This document shows, in pieces, positions 1 through 8,450 of a stretch of 64,000 nt of DNA. The stretch covers positions 1,860,001-1,924,000 of the forward strand of contig CAVTAR010000001.1 of assembly GCA_963732775.1 (NCBI GenBank), read 5' to 3'. Every line of letters starts with the position of its first letter. The stretch's first letter is position 1. The translations under genes were made by a program, and so were the position numbers. The notes beneath the pieces are model-generated. The model was not told the DNA's origin, ran no database searches, and saw only the letters and a list, made by a program, of their open reading frames with translations. The stretch comes from CAVRQM01 sp963732775. GTDB lineage: Bacteria; Pseudomonadota; Alphaproteobacteria; Acetobacterales; Acetobacteraceae.

Positions 1-149
1 CAGTCGTCGCCGACCCGCACGCCCGCCTCGCCTCCGAGGCCGAGGCGCGCGAGCAGCGGCGCGAGGTCCTGCTTGTGCGCGAGCCCGCGCCCGGCGCGCA
101 CCCGTGCCGCGATCGCCGCGAGCCCAGCGCTGCCGAGCGTCTCGCTCAC
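1..149 (-). CDS. AIR-synthase-like protein of the nitrilase (Nit1) cluster, 5' part only
   Basis: Only the first 49 codons lie in the window; the gene runs off the left edge. The translation contains GRGLAHKQDL and ends in VRVGDD, which fits the ATP-binding N-terminus of the PurM/AIR-synthase-like proteins (Sll0787 type) found in Nit6803-type nitrilase clusters. The start is a GTG whose last three bases overlap the TGA stop of the acetyltransferase gene upstream (GTGA), so translation is probably coupled. The substrate of this family is not known. In mycobacteria the acetyltransferase and this domain are fused; here they are separate genes. The family call rests on this short segment plus its position in the cluster. 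Confidence 0.7.
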   Translation of the reverse strand, partial: MSETLGSAGLAAIAARVRAGRGLAHKQDLAPLLARLGLGGEAGVRVGDD

Positions 150-682
150 GCGGCCCGTTTCGCCCGCGAAGCCGGCGGCGCGAGCGGCCGCAGCAGGCGG
201 CTCTCGGTCGCGGTCGCCGGCGCGTACTGCGCGAGGTCGGCCTGCATCAGGTGGTGCGGCCGGCCGTGCCGCTCGACGGCGCCGAGCGAGGTCCAGTGCA
301 GCCGCTCGAACAGCGCCACGTTCTGCACCTGCACCTCGGCGCGGAACTCCACGCAGCCGCGCGCGGTCGCTGTACAGACCGCCATCTGGATCAGCGCGGC
401 GCCCAGCCCGCTCACCCGCCGGAAGTCGCGGTGCACCGCCAGGCGCGACCCCCACCAGCCGCCCGGTGCGCGCTCGTGGATGCGCACCGTGCCGACCACC
501 TGGTCGGCCGAGCCCAGCACGCAGCCCTGCGCCACGATCGGGAGTGCGGTCGCATCCGCGCCGTCGATGTCGCTGTCCGCGAAGATGCCCTGCTCGACGC
601 AGAACACCGCCTGACGCAGCCGGAAATGGCCCGCCCGCTCCCACGCCTCGGTGGCAAGGCAGACGCGGAACTCGCCCGGCAC
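146..682 (-). CDS. GNAT-family N-acetyltransferase of the nitrilase cluster (Sll0786/MSMEG_0567 type)
   Basis: A 178-residue protein with a single GNAT fold. FRLRQAVFCVEQGIF near the N-terminus, GTVRIHE in the middle, then GSRLAVHRDFRR (the acetyl-CoA binding segment) and RLHWTSLG followed by HGRPHHLM towards the end are typical of the acetyltransferase that accompanies the Nit1 nitrilase. The acceptor substrate is unknown. The first usable start in frame is a GTG; the reading frame is open a little further up to a TGA but has no ATG, GTG or TTG there. It lies 33 bases after the radical SAM stop and overlaps the AIR-synthase-like gene by 4 bases, so it is part of the same operon. Confidence 0.85.
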   Translation of the reverse strand: MPGEFRVCLATEAWERAGHFRLRQAVFCVEQGIFADSDIDGADATALPIVAQGCVLGSADQVVGTVRIHERAPGGWWGSRLAVHRDFRRVSGLGAALIQMAVCTATARGCVEFRAEVQVQNVALFERLHWTSLGAVERHGRPHHLMQADLAQYAPATATESRLLRPLAPPASRAKRAA

Positions 683-715
683 GAACGGCTCGATGCAGTC
701 CTGGTCACAGCATCG

Positions 716-1787
716 TCACACCTCGTACGACGCCAGCGACGAGCACGCCCCGCACTTGCCGCAGCCGGCCTTGGCGTCGCCCGCGCGCAGCCCGGCACGC
801 CGCAGCATCGCGCCCAGCGGCGCCAGCACGGCGCGCATGAACGCGGCGTCCGGGGCCGCGTGGCGCTCGAGCGGGGTGCCGCCGATCGGCACGAACGGCA
901 CCACGAACGGATACACGCCGAGCCCGATCAGCCGCTCGCACAGTCCCAGCATCTGCTCCACCGTGTCGCCGAGGCCGGCCAGCAGGTACGTGCTCACCTG
1001 GCCGCGCCCGAACACCGGCACCGCCTCGGCGAACGCGGTCATGTAGCGCTCGACGCTGACCGTCGCCTTGCCCGGCATGATCCTCGCCCGTACCTCCTGG
1101 GTCGCCGCTTCCAGGTGCATCCCCAGCGTGTCGATGCCGGCCGCCTTCATGCGGCGGAACCACACCGGGTCGCGCGGCGGCTCGCACTGCCCCTGGATCG
1201 GCAGGTCGACCGCCGCCTTCACCGCGAACGCGCTCTCGCACAGCACCGCCGCCCCGCGGTCCGTCACGTTCGGCGTGCCGGTGGTCATCACCATGTGCCG
1301 CACGCCATCCAGCAGCATGGCCGCGCGCGCCACTTCGGCGAGTTGCTCGGGGGTTTTCCGCGCGATCGTCCGACCCGCCGCGAGAGACTGGCCGATGGCG
1401 CAGAACTGGCACGCCGTCGCGCGGTCGGCGTAGCGGATGCAGGTCTGCAGCACCGTCGTCGCCAGCACGTCGCGGCCGTGCAGCAGCGCGATCTGGGAAT
1501 ACGGGATGCCGTCGAAGGTCTGCAGCGCGTAGAACCGCGGCTGCCGCGGGAAGCTGATGCGGCCGACCTCGGCGCCCTCGTGCAGCAGCACGCTGGTGCC
1601 GTCCGCCGCCGGCGCCGCCGCCGAGAACGGCGAATTCTCGTGCGCCGTGCGTGAACACAGGGACCATGATGGTCTGGCCGTCGATGGTGATGGCCTTGTG
1701 GTCCGACGGCCCCGCGCCACCCCGCCGGCCGGCCGCGCCGACGTCCGGGTCAGCCAGCCGCAGACCGAGCGATTGCAGGTCCGTCAT
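716..1787 (-). CDS. radical SAM protein of the nitrilase cluster (MSMEG_0568 family), with an apparent frameshift
   Basis: The protein is a radical SAM enzyme of the kind always found with Nit1 nitrilases; its reaction is not known. The cluster-binding cysteines lie near residues 116, 126 and 129 (C-x9-C-x2-C, in CIRYADRATACQFC), and a second cysteine motif, CGKCGAC, sits close to the C-terminus. The family N-terminus (ADPDVGAAGRRGGAGPSD, then MVPVFTHGA) is read in one frame. The rest, from NSPFSAAAP on, is in the frame shifted by one base, with the switch near 1635-1650. The span is 1072 bases, a multiple of three plus one, as expected for one extra base. This could be a sequence error or a real lesion. 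The chosen ATG at 1787 overlaps the nitrilase end by 38 bases; an ATG at 1820 is also in frame. Confidence 0.8.
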
Positions 1788-2769
1788 CAGGCTCCGGGTG
1801 TGCGACGAGCTCGAGATCATGCGGTTCGCTCCGATACGCAGGCATGACGGCGTGACGCGGCACCGCCGGGCGGCTGTCGTGGTTCAGGCTCAGCAGTTCC
1901 GGCCGCGCGTAGTGGCCGACGCTGTCCATCATCCGCTTGCGCTTGGTGATCAGCGCGAAGTCGAGGTCGGCGACCACCATGCCCTCGCCTTCGCGCAGCG
2001 GCGGTACCAGGTGTGCGCCCTCGGGCGAGACGATGGCGGTGCAGCAGCCGCCGCGCAGTCCGCGCTGCAGCGCCGGGTCGGGCGTGAGGCTCGCGATCTG
2101 CGCCTCGGTCAGCCACCCGGTCGCGTTGACGACGAAGCAGCCCGCTTCGAGGGCGTGATGGCGGATCGTCACCTCGATCTGCTCGGCGAAGATCGGCCCC
2201 ACCATCGAGCCGGGGAACTGCGCGCAGTGGATCTCCTCGTGCTGGGCCATCAGCGCATAGCGGGCGAGCGGGTTGTAGTGCTCCCAGCAGGCCAGCGCGC
2301 CCACCCGGCCGCACCCCGTCTCCACCACCTGCAGGCCGGCGCCGTCGCCCTGGCCCCACACCATGCGCTCGTGGAACGTCGGCGTGAGCTTGCGTCGCCG
2401 CAGCCGCAGCGCGCCGTCGGCGTCGAACACCAGTTGCGTGTTGTACAGCGAGCCGTGGTCGCGCTCGTTCACGCCCAGCACCACCACCATCTTGCGCTGC
2501 CGCGCCGCCTCCGAAACGGCCTGCGTGACCGGGCCGGGCACCGCGACGGCGTTCTCGTACAGCCGCATGTGCTCGGCGCCCATCGCCACCGGCGGCCGGA
2601 CAAAGCTGAAATACGGGTAGTACGGAATGAACGTCTCGGGGAATACGGCGAGCTCGACGCCCTTCGCGTGCGCCTCGTCGAGCGCCGCCAGCACGCGGCC
2701 GAGCGTGCCGGTGGGATGGTCCAGCACCGGCGCCAGCTGGATCGCGGCCGCGCGCACCACGCGGGCCAT
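1750..2769 (-). CDS. Nit1/Nit6803-family nitrilase
   Basis: A 339-residue carbon-nitrogen hydrolase that should convert a nitrile to a carboxylic acid and ammonia in the cytoplasm. The catalytic triad is visible: Glu45 in AVFPETF, Lys127 in LRRRKLTPT and Cys161 in GALACWEHYNP. Length and the CWEHYNPL context fit true nitrilases rather than amidases. The physiological substrate of this cluster is unknown; releasing ammonia from a nitrile fits the sigma-54 promoter and the nitrogen-starvation gene in front of it. The start is the ATG 5 bases after the stop of that gene, so the two are almost certainly co-transcribed. All motifs are intact. Confidence 0.93.
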   Translation of the reverse strand: MARVVRAAAIQLAPVLDHPTGTLGRVLAALDEAHAKGVELAVFPETFIPYYPYFSFVRPPVAMGAEHMRLYENAVAVPGPVTQAVSEAARQRKMVVVLGVNERDHGSLYNTQLVFDADGALRLRRRKLTPTFHERMVWGQGDGAGLQVVETGCGRVGALACWEHYNPLARYALMAQHEEIHCAQFPGSMVGPIFAEQIEVTIRHHALEAGCFVVNATGWLTEAQIASLTPDPALQRGLRGGCCTAIVSPEGAHLVPPLREGEGMVVADLDFALITKRKRMMDSVGHYARPELLSLNHDSRPAVPRHAVMPAYRSEPHDLELVAHPEPDDGPAIARSAAG

Positions 2770-2774
2770 GGCCG

Positions 2775-3257
2775 TCAGACCGTCCAGGTATCGAGGATAA
2801 AGGCATTGTCGCGCCGGTGCAGCAGAATCAGGTCGAGCACGTCCTGCGGCGCGATCGGCTTGATGCCGGGGATCAGCGACGGCTCGCCGTGGCCGTACAG
2901 CGCCTGCAGCGCGAAGCGGCAGGCGTAGACCGGGCCGCCCTCCTCCATGAACTTGCCGAGCTGCTTGTTGAAGTTCTGGTGCCCCGGGAACGCCTCGTCG
3001 CCCAGCCGCGGGAAGCCGCGCTGCACGCCGAGCGTGACCCCCGGGCCGTACAGCAGCACCGAGGTGGCGAAGCCCTTGCGTTGCAGGCGCGTCGCCTGCA
3101 GCAGGTTGACGAAGCCGATCGAGCCCTCGAAGGCCACGGTGTGGAACGTCACCAAGGCCTTCTCGCCCGGCTCGGCCTTGACGTCCTCGAAGACCTTCTC
3201 CTCGTAGTCCACGAGGTAGTCGCCCGTGGCGTGGGCTTGGTGTGCGACCTGCGGCAT
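2775..3257 (-). CDS. nitrogen-starvation response protein, MSMEG_0572/Sll0783 family
   Basis: A 160-residue soluble protein, the first gene of the nitrilase operon. It matches the family that leads Nit6803-type clusters; the cyanobacterial member, Sll0783, is known to be induced by nitrogen starvation. The fold appears DsrE-like, with alternating strands and helices and segments such as LLYGPGVTLGVQRGFP and GGPVYACRFALQAL. Its biochemical role is unknown. The ATG has a GAAAGG-type ribosome site just upstream. The leader from the predicted sigma-54 start is about 27 bases. Confidence 0.88.
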   Translation of the reverse strand: MPQVAHQAHATGDYLVDYEEKVFEDVKAEPGEKALVTFHTVAFEGSIGFVNLLQATRLQRKGFATSVLLYGPGVTLGVQRGFPRLGDEAFPGHQNFNKQLGKFMEEGGPVYACRFALQALYGHGEPSLIPGIKPIAPQDVLDLILLHRRDNAFILDTWTV

Positions 3258-3295
3258 GCACGGTTACCTTTCGCGAGGGGACGAACCATTCCCCC

Positions 3296-3310
3296 GCAAA
3301 CAACGTGCCA
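3296..3310 (-). promoter_or_regulatory. sigma-54 (RpoN) promoter of the nitrilase cluster
   Basis: On the minus strand the sequence is TGGCAC, five bases, TTGC. This matches every fixed position of the -24/-12 consensus with the correct 5-base spacing. Transcription would begin near 3284, about 27 bases before the ATG of the first gene in the operon. Sigma-54 promoters need an activator such as NtrC; I found no convincing activator site, only a poor inverted repeat near 3335-3349. The match plus a nitrogen-related operon directly downstream make this call strong without experiment. Confidence 0.8.
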
Positions 3311-3568
3311 CGGCCGCCCGCGAACGCCCCTTTCCACCATGGGACGGTGACGCTTGCCGCCCACTGCGCGGCATACGGCTTATGGCGCGCCGGCGCAGAC
3401 CTGGCTGAGTGCGGGCCAGCATTGGAATCAGGCAGGGCGCTCCGGGGTATGCCCGCCAATCAGGCATCGCTAGCTCGCCGCCTACAAGCGCGGCACCGGG
3501 GCCGCCGTCACACGCTCCAAAGCCACGTCCCGCTTGACTTTCACGCCCACATCGTTCATGGTCCGTTC
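3311..3568. other. non-coding stretch upstream of the nitrilase operon
   Basis: About 260 bases with no credible gene on either strand; the open frames here have no recognisable family or ribosome site. It separates the leftward nitrilase operon from a rightward hypothetical gene and is where an enhancer-binding activator for the sigma-54 promoter would be expected. No clear operator or terminator was seen. Confidence 0.5.
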
Positions 3569-4248
3569 GTGCCTACCCAAGCCACCCCCCTCCCATCCCA
3601 GCCCGCCCTGCTGGACCTCTCGCGCCAGTTCGGCCTGATCTGGACCATGCTGACCCGAGGCCTCGGCCTCTGGGAATCGCGGGAGCGATCGAGTCCGCTG
3701 CCGGCGCTGGCCTACCGCCGGGCCAGCCGCCTGGTCGCCCGCCTGCAAGCCCTCCTCGCCCTGCTCGCCGCCGGCCGCCTGCCCCGGGCCTATCCGCCCC
3801 GGCCGCCCCGGCCGCCCAGCCCGGCACCAGCCGCCGACGCCGAGCTCCGCCCCCGGAGGCGGCCCCGCCAAGACCGCCGCGCCTGCCGCGCCGCGTCGGC
3901 TGGCTGATGGCCCGAGGCATCGAGATCCGCTGGGCCGCAGGGCCCTTCCAGCACTGGCTGCAGGACCCGCAGGTGCAAACCTTGCTGGCCCAGGTGCCGC
4001 AGGCCCGCAGGCCGCTCGCCGCGCTGTGCCGGATGCTCGCCATCCCGCCCTGGCCGCATCCACCCGACGGCCCGCTCCCCCAGCCGAAGCCCCGGGTGAG
4101 GAAGCCCCGGCCGAAGAAGCCCCGGCGGCCGACCCTGGCCGAGGACCGGGCGGCGTGCTGGCACCATCGCTGCATCGAGACCGACAGCGGCTTCGTCGAT
4201 CCCAAGCGCCGCCCCTGGTGGATGCCGCCGCTGTCCAAGCGGCGATGA
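3569..4248 (+). CDS. conserved-looking hypothetical protein, frameshifted
   Basis: Two reading frames join into one coherent protein of about 226 residues. The first frame gives SRQFGLIWTMLTRGLGLWES and LAYRRASRLVARLQALL, then a Pro/Ala-rich linker. The second picks up PPRLPRRVGWLMARGIEI and continues through FQHWLQDPQVQTLLAQVPQA to a basic, Pro/Lys-rich tail. The switch is near 3840-3850 and corresponds to one missing base (or two extra). From memory it resembles uncharacterised proteins of Acetobacteraceae; I could not check this. No known domain or function is seen. The start is the GTG at 3569. Either a recent pseudogene or a sequence error. Confidence 0.5.
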
Positions 4249-4325
4249 GGCGGGCGGGGCTGAGCACGCTCTAGTTGTTGCTATGTCGATTTATTTATGA
4301 AAAGCGTTCCGGTAGCTCGGGGCGG

Positions 4326-5306
4326 TCAGTCCCCGGCCGCCCCCTGCACCAGCCGCCGCCGCTCGGTGGCCAGCAGCAGCACGCCGGCGCCCAGGATCAG
4401 CGCCGCGCCGGCGAACACGGCGACGTCCGGGATGTCGCCGAACACCACGAAGCCGAGCAGGAACGCCCAGACCAGGGCGGAATACTCCACAGTCGCCATC
4501 ATCGAGGCCGGCGCCCGGCGCGCGCCCTCGAACAGGCACACCTGCCCGCAGGTGCCGGCGACGCAGATCAGCCCCAGCAGCGCCGCCTGGTGCGCCGTCA
4601 CCGGCTGCCAGGCGAGCAGGCTGCCGATGCCGGTCGGCACCAGGAACACCGCGTTGGTGTAGAACATCTGCAGCAGCGAGCTCTCCCGGCGCGCGATCCG
4701 CCGCATCAGGATGATCGCCACCCCCCAGAAGCTCGCCGCCACCAGCACCATCGCGGCCGCCCAGGACGTGCTGAGCCGCCCGGGGTCGCAGGCCACCAGC
4801 ACGCCCACGAAGCCCAGGCCGACGCAGGCCCAGCGCGAGCCCGGCACGAACTCGCCCAGCAGCGGGCGGGCCAGGATGGTCGCGATGATCGGCGCCGAGA
4901 AATACAATGTCAGCATCTGCGCGAGCGGCAGCGTGCGCGACGACGAGTAGTAGCACAGCCACGCCGCCAGCGTGATCACCGCACGGCCGACCAAGGGCTG
5001 CTTCATCGGCGTGGCGACGGCGCGGCGCAGCATCGGCCGGCCGCCGGCGGCCACGGTGGCGAGCACGATGAACAGGCTGCGCACGAACAGGATCTGCCAC
5101 ACCGGCACGGCGGCTGCCCCGAAGCCCGAGACCAGCCACTTGATCGAGGCGTCCTGCCCGGCGAAGAACGCATACGCCAGCACGCCAAGCACCAGTCCGG
5201 CGGCCGGCCCGGCCAGCCATACGTTACGCGCCAATACAGACTTCGCACGGGTGTCCAAGGCGGCGATCCTGGCGGCCGGCGCCGCGCCCTGGCAAGGCTC
5301 GCCCAC
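4326..5306 (-). CDS. EamA/DMT-superfamily transporter
   Basis: A 326-residue integral membrane protein with about ten hydrophobic helices in the two-repeat arrangement of the drug/metabolite transporter superfamily. Recognisable segments include AFFAGQDASIKWL, YYSSSRTLPLAQ with LYFSAPIIATI, and FEGARRAPASMMATVEYSALVWA in the second repeat, all typical of RhaT/EamA-like carriers. Substrate and direction cannot be told from sequence. The start used is a GTG with an AGGGG just upstream; later starts are possible because the first 30 residues are not membrane. It is divergent from choX, with 83 bases between them. Confidence 0.85.
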   Translation of the reverse strand: MGEPCQGAAPAARIAALDTRAKSVLARNVWLAGPAAGLVLGVLAYAFFAGQDASIKWLVSGFGAAAVPVWQILFVRSLFIVLATVAAGGRPMLRRAVATPMKQPLVGRAVITLAAWLCYYSSSRTLPLAQMLTLYFSAPIIATILARPLLGEFVPGSRWACVGLGFVGVLVACDPGRLSTSWAAAMVLVAASFWGVAIILMRRIARRESSLLQMFYTNAVFLVPTGIGSLLAWQPVTAHQAALLGLICVAGTCGQVCLFEGARRAPASMMATVEYSALVWAFLLGFVVFGDIPDVAVFAGAALILGAGVLLLATERRRLVQGAAGD

Positions 5307-5389
5307 GCACCCCTGGTCTTCGCTTTGTCGATGTGCACTGATTTGTCATCGCCGCTCGCCGACCCACGCCCAAGCAGGAGTTCCCCGCC

Positions 5390-6337
5390 ATGCGCAGCAC
5401 CACCACTCTCGCCGCCGCCGCCCTCGCGAGCACCCTTGCCGCCGCTGCCGCCGGAGCCGCCGAGCCGGCCGCCTGCCGCGCGCCGCGCCTGTCCGACATC
5501 GGCTGGACCGACGTCACCGCGACCACGGCGACCACGGCGCTGATCCTGAAGGACCTCGGCTACCAACCCAAGATCACCGTGCTGTCGGTGCCGGTGACGT
5601 ACCAGTCGATGAAGAACAAGGACATCGACATCTTCCTCGGCAACTGGATGCCGTCCATGGAGGCCGACCGCAAGCCGTTCGTCGACGACAAGTCCGTCGA
5701 CGTGCTGCGCGCCAACCTCACCGGCGCGAAATACACCATGGCGGTCCCGGCCTACACCTACGATTCCGGCCTGCGCGACTTCGCCGACATCCAGAAGTTC
5801 GGCGACCAGCTCGGCCACAAGATCTACGGCATCGAGCCGGGCAACGACGGCAATCGCCACGTGCTCGACATGATCAAGGACAACGACCGCGGCCTGGGCG
5901 CCTTCCAGCTGGTCGAGAGCAGCGAGCAGGGGATGCTGGCCGAGGTGGAGCGCGCGACGCGGGCGAAGAAGCCGATCGTGTTCCTCGGCTGGGAGCCGCA
6001 TCCGATGAACAAGAAGTTCCCGATGAAGTACCTGACCGGCGGCGACAGCACCTTCGGGCCGAACTACGGCGGGGCCACGGTCTACACCAACGTGCGCGCC
6101 GGCTACGCCGCCGAGTGCGCGAACATCGGCAAGCTGCTCGCCAACCTGTCGTTCGACCTGGCCGGCGAGGACACGATGATGGACGCCATCCTGAACGACA
6201 ACGCCGACCCGGAGCGCGAGGCGCAGGCCTGGCTGAAGGCCAACCCCGAGGTGCTCGACACCTGGCTCGCCGGCGTCACCACCATCGACGGCAAGCCCGG
6301 GCTCGACGCGGTGAAGAGCAAGCTCGCCGGCAGCTGA
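5390..6337 (+). CDS. choX: choline ABC transporter, periplasmic choline-binding protein
   Basis: A 315-residue substrate-binding protein with a signal peptide (cleavage about residue 23, after a run of alanines). Aromatic residues at the positions that box the choline ammonium group in characterised ChoX are present: Trp39 (DIGWTD), Trp86 (LGNWMPS), Tyr122/124 (PAYTYDSG) and Trp201 (LGWEPHP). It belongs to the OpuAC-type glycine betaine/choline family. A purine-rich AGGAG lies just before the ATG. It is the first gene of choX-choW-choV and delivers choline to the membrane permease for uptake, either as carbon and nitrogen source or as betaine precursor. No bet genes are in this window. Confidence 0.93.
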   Translation: MRSTTTLAAAALASTLAAAAAGAAEPAACRAPRLSDIGWTDVTATTATTALILKDLGYQPKITVLSVPVTYQSMKNKDIDIFLGNWMPSMEADRKPFVDDKSVDVLRANLTGAKYTMAVPAYTYDSGLRDFADIQKFGDQLGHKIYGIEPGNDGNRHVLDMIKDNDRGLGAFQLVESSEQGMLAEVERATRAKKPIVFLGWEPHPMNKKFPMKYLTGGDSTFGPNYGGATVYTNVRAGYAAECANIGKLLANLSFDLAGEDTMMDAILNDNADPEREAQAWLKANPEVLDTWLAGVTTIDGKPGLDAVKSKLAGS

Positions 6338-6363
6338 CGCGGGCCAGCCGGGGCAGGCCCGCC

Positions 6364-7221
6364 ATGGACCGCCTGGTCGCCTGGATCACCGGCCACAAGA
6401 TCCCGGTCGGCGCCTGGATGGCCGACCTCGTGGAGTGGATCAAGGACCGCAGCGCCACCGCGTTCGACCTGTTGTCGGGCGCGATCGGGTTCGTGGTCGA
6501 CGGCTTCACCGGCCTGCTCGCCGCGGTGCCGGCGCCGCTGCTGATCCTCGCCCTGGCGCTCGGCGCGTTCGCGCTGCGGCGTTCCTGGCAGCTCGGGCTG
6601 TTCACCGCCGCCGCCCTGCTGTTCATCCTGAACCAGGGCTACTGGCAGGCGACGCTCGAGACGCTGTCGCTGGTGCTGTGCTCGGCGGCGGTCTCGACCG
6701 CCATCGGCGTGCCGCTCGGCATCGCCGCCGCCCACCGGCCCTGGCTGCGCCATGCGCTGCGCCCGCTGCTCGACCTGATGCAAACGCTGCCGACCTTCGT
6801 CTACCTGCTGCCGACGCTGGTGCTGTTCGGGCTGGGGGTGGTGCCCGGCCTGATCTCCACCGTCATCTTCGCGCTGCCCGCCCCGGTGCGGCTTACCCAG
6901 CTCGGCATCGAGCAGGTGCCGCGCCCGCTGCTGGAGGCCGGGCGGGCGTTCGGCGCGACATCGTGGCAGCTGCTGTGGAAGGTCGAGCTGCCGAGTGCGC
7001 GGCCCACCATCATCGCCGGCATCACGCAATGCATCATGCTGTCGCTGTCGATGGTGGTGATCGCCGCACTGGTCGGCGCGGGCGGGCTCGGCGTGCCGGT
7101 GGTGCGCGCGCTCAACACGGTGCGCGTCGGCATGGGCTTCGAGGCCGGGTTCGCGATCGTGCTGGTCGCCGTCCTGCTCGACCGCATCTGCCGCCCGCCC
7201 GAAACCGGCGTGCCCCGATGA
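6364..7221 (+). CDS. choW: choline ABC transporter permease
   Basis: A 285-residue inner-membrane permease of the ProW/OpuAB type with about six transmembrane helices. The cytoplasmic loop that docks to the ATPase is visible as EAGRAFGATSWQLLWKVELP, followed by ARPTIIAGITQCIMLSLSM. The segment LQTLPTFVYLLPTL (with Met in front) is characteristic of quaternary-amine permeases. It starts 26 bases after choX and is followed after 25 bases by choV. Function is inferred from family and the adjacent ChoX. Confidence 0.92.
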   Translation: MDRLVAWITGHKIPVGAWMADLVEWIKDRSATAFDLLSGAIGFVVDGFTGLLAAVPAPLLILALALGAFALRRSWQLGLFTAAALLFILNQGYWQATLETLSLVLCSAAVSTAIGVPLGIAAAHRPWLRHALRPLLDLMQTLPTFVYLLPTLVLFGLGVVPGLISTVIFALPAPVRLTQLGIEQVPRPLLEAGRAFGATSWQLLWKVELPSARPTIIAGITQCIMLSLSMVVIAALVGAGGLGVPVVRALNTVRVGMGFEAGFAIVLVAVLLDRICRPPETGVPR

Positions 7222-7246
7222 GCGTGCCCCCGGTGAGGGTGCTCCG

Positions 7247-8449
7247 ATGAGCGAGACGGCTCCGGCGATCGCCTTCCGCAACGTGGACATCCTGTTCGCG
7301 CCGTCCTCGCGGGTGGAGCGCGACGCGCTGGCGCTGCTGGACCGGGGCGGCACGCGCGCCGAGATCGCCCAGGCGACCGGCGTGGTGCTGGGCGTGGCCG
7401 GCGCGAGCCTCGTCGTGCGGCCCGGCGAGATCTGCGTCATCATGGGCCTGTCCGGCTCGGGCAAGTCCACGCTGATGCGCGCCGCCAACGGCCTCACCCG
7501 GGTGTCGCGCGGCGAGGTCCACGTCTGGCACGACGGGGTCGCCGTGGACGTCACCCGCTGCAACGCGCGCGCGATGCGCGACATCCGCCGCCAGCGGCTG
7601 GCCATGGTGTTCCAGCAATTCGCCCTGCTGCCGTGGCGCACGGTGCGCGACAACGTGGCCTTCGGCCTGGAGCTGCGCGGCATGGGGCGGGCCGGGCGGC
7701 GCGCGGCCGTCGACCGGCAACTGGCGCTGGTCGGCCTGTCCGACTGGGCCGACCGCTACGCGAGCGAATTGTCGGGCGGCATGCAGCAGCGCGTGGGCCT
7801 GGCGCGCGCCTTCGCCACCGAGGCGGACGTGCTGCTGATGGACGAGCCGTTCTCGGCACTCGACCCGCTGATCCGCGGCAAGCTGCAGGACGAGCTCCTG
7901 GCGCTGCAGGCGCGGGTGCGCAAAACCATCCTGTTCGTCAGCCACGACCTGGACGAGGCGGTGAAGCTCGGCAACACCGTCTGCATCATGGAGGGCGGGC
8001 GGATCGTGCAGACCGGGGCGCCCGAGGACATCGTGCTGCGCCCGGCCGACGAGTACGTGGCCGAGTTCGTGCGCCACATCAACCCGCTCGGCGTGCTGCG
8101 CGCCTCGCACGTCATGCGCCCCGTGGCCCGGCTCGCGCGCGAGGGCGCCGGCGTCGTGGTGCTGGATGCGGCCGGGCTGTACGAGGCGGTGCTGGACGGC
8201 GTGGGGCAGGTGGAGCGGGTGCGCCGCGGCGGCATCCCGCTCGCCCTGGAGACGGTCGCGAGCGTGCCGCCCGAAGTGCTGCTGCGCGCGGTGGTGGCGG
8301 CCCGGCAGACCAGCGGGCATCCGGTGCTGGTGCAGGCCGACGGCGTGCTGCAGGGCGTGTGCGACGAGGGCGACGTCATGGCCGCCCTGTCGGGCGCGGG
8401 GCGGGCAGCGGCGGCGGCGGCCCACCTGACGGCGGCGGCGGCGGACTAA
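7247..8449 (+). CDS. choV: choline ABC transporter ATP-binding protein
   Basis: A 400-residue ATPase of the glycine betaine/choline importer family. Walker A is GLSGSGKST (residues 67-75), the signature is LSGGMQQR (175-182), and Walker B is VLLMDEP (about 195-201). The C-terminal 130 residues form a CBS-like regulatory region (for example HPVLVQADGVLQGVCDEGD), as in ProV and ChoV. It closes the choXWV operon. Its stop is separated by a single base from the stop of the convergent pyrF gene, so there is no room for a dedicated terminator. Confidence 0.93.
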   Translation: MSETAPAIAFRNVDILFAPSSRVERDALALLDRGGTRAEIAQATGVVLGVAGASLVVRPGEICVIMGLSGSGKSTLMRAANGLTRVSRGEVHVWHDGVAVDVTRCNARAMRDIRRQRLAMVFQQFALLPWRTVRDNVAFGLELRGMGRAGRRAAVDRQLALVGLSDWADRYASELSGGMQQRVGLARAFATEADVLLMDEPFSALDPLIRGKLQDELLALQARVRKTILFVSHDLDEAVKLGNTVCIMEGGRIVQTGAPEDIVLRPADEYVAEFVRHINPLGVLRASHVMRPVARLAREGAGVVVLDAAGLYEAVLDGVGQVERVRRGGIPLALETVASVPPEVLLRAVVAARQTSGHPVLVQADGVLQGVCDEGDVMAALSGAGRAAAAAAHLTAAAAD

Positions 8450-8450
8450 G

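Noticed and set aside
682..715. An N-terminal extension of the GNAT protein (codons reading DQDCIEPF before the GTG)
   Set aside because: The frame has no start codon before an in-frame TGA; left as a remark because the residues look family-like.
3335..3349. CACC-N7-GGTG inverted repeat as an NtrC site for the nitrilase promoter
   Set aside because: The spacer is 7 rather than 5 bases and it lies only about 25-40 bases upstream of the -24 element, closer than usual enhancer sites.
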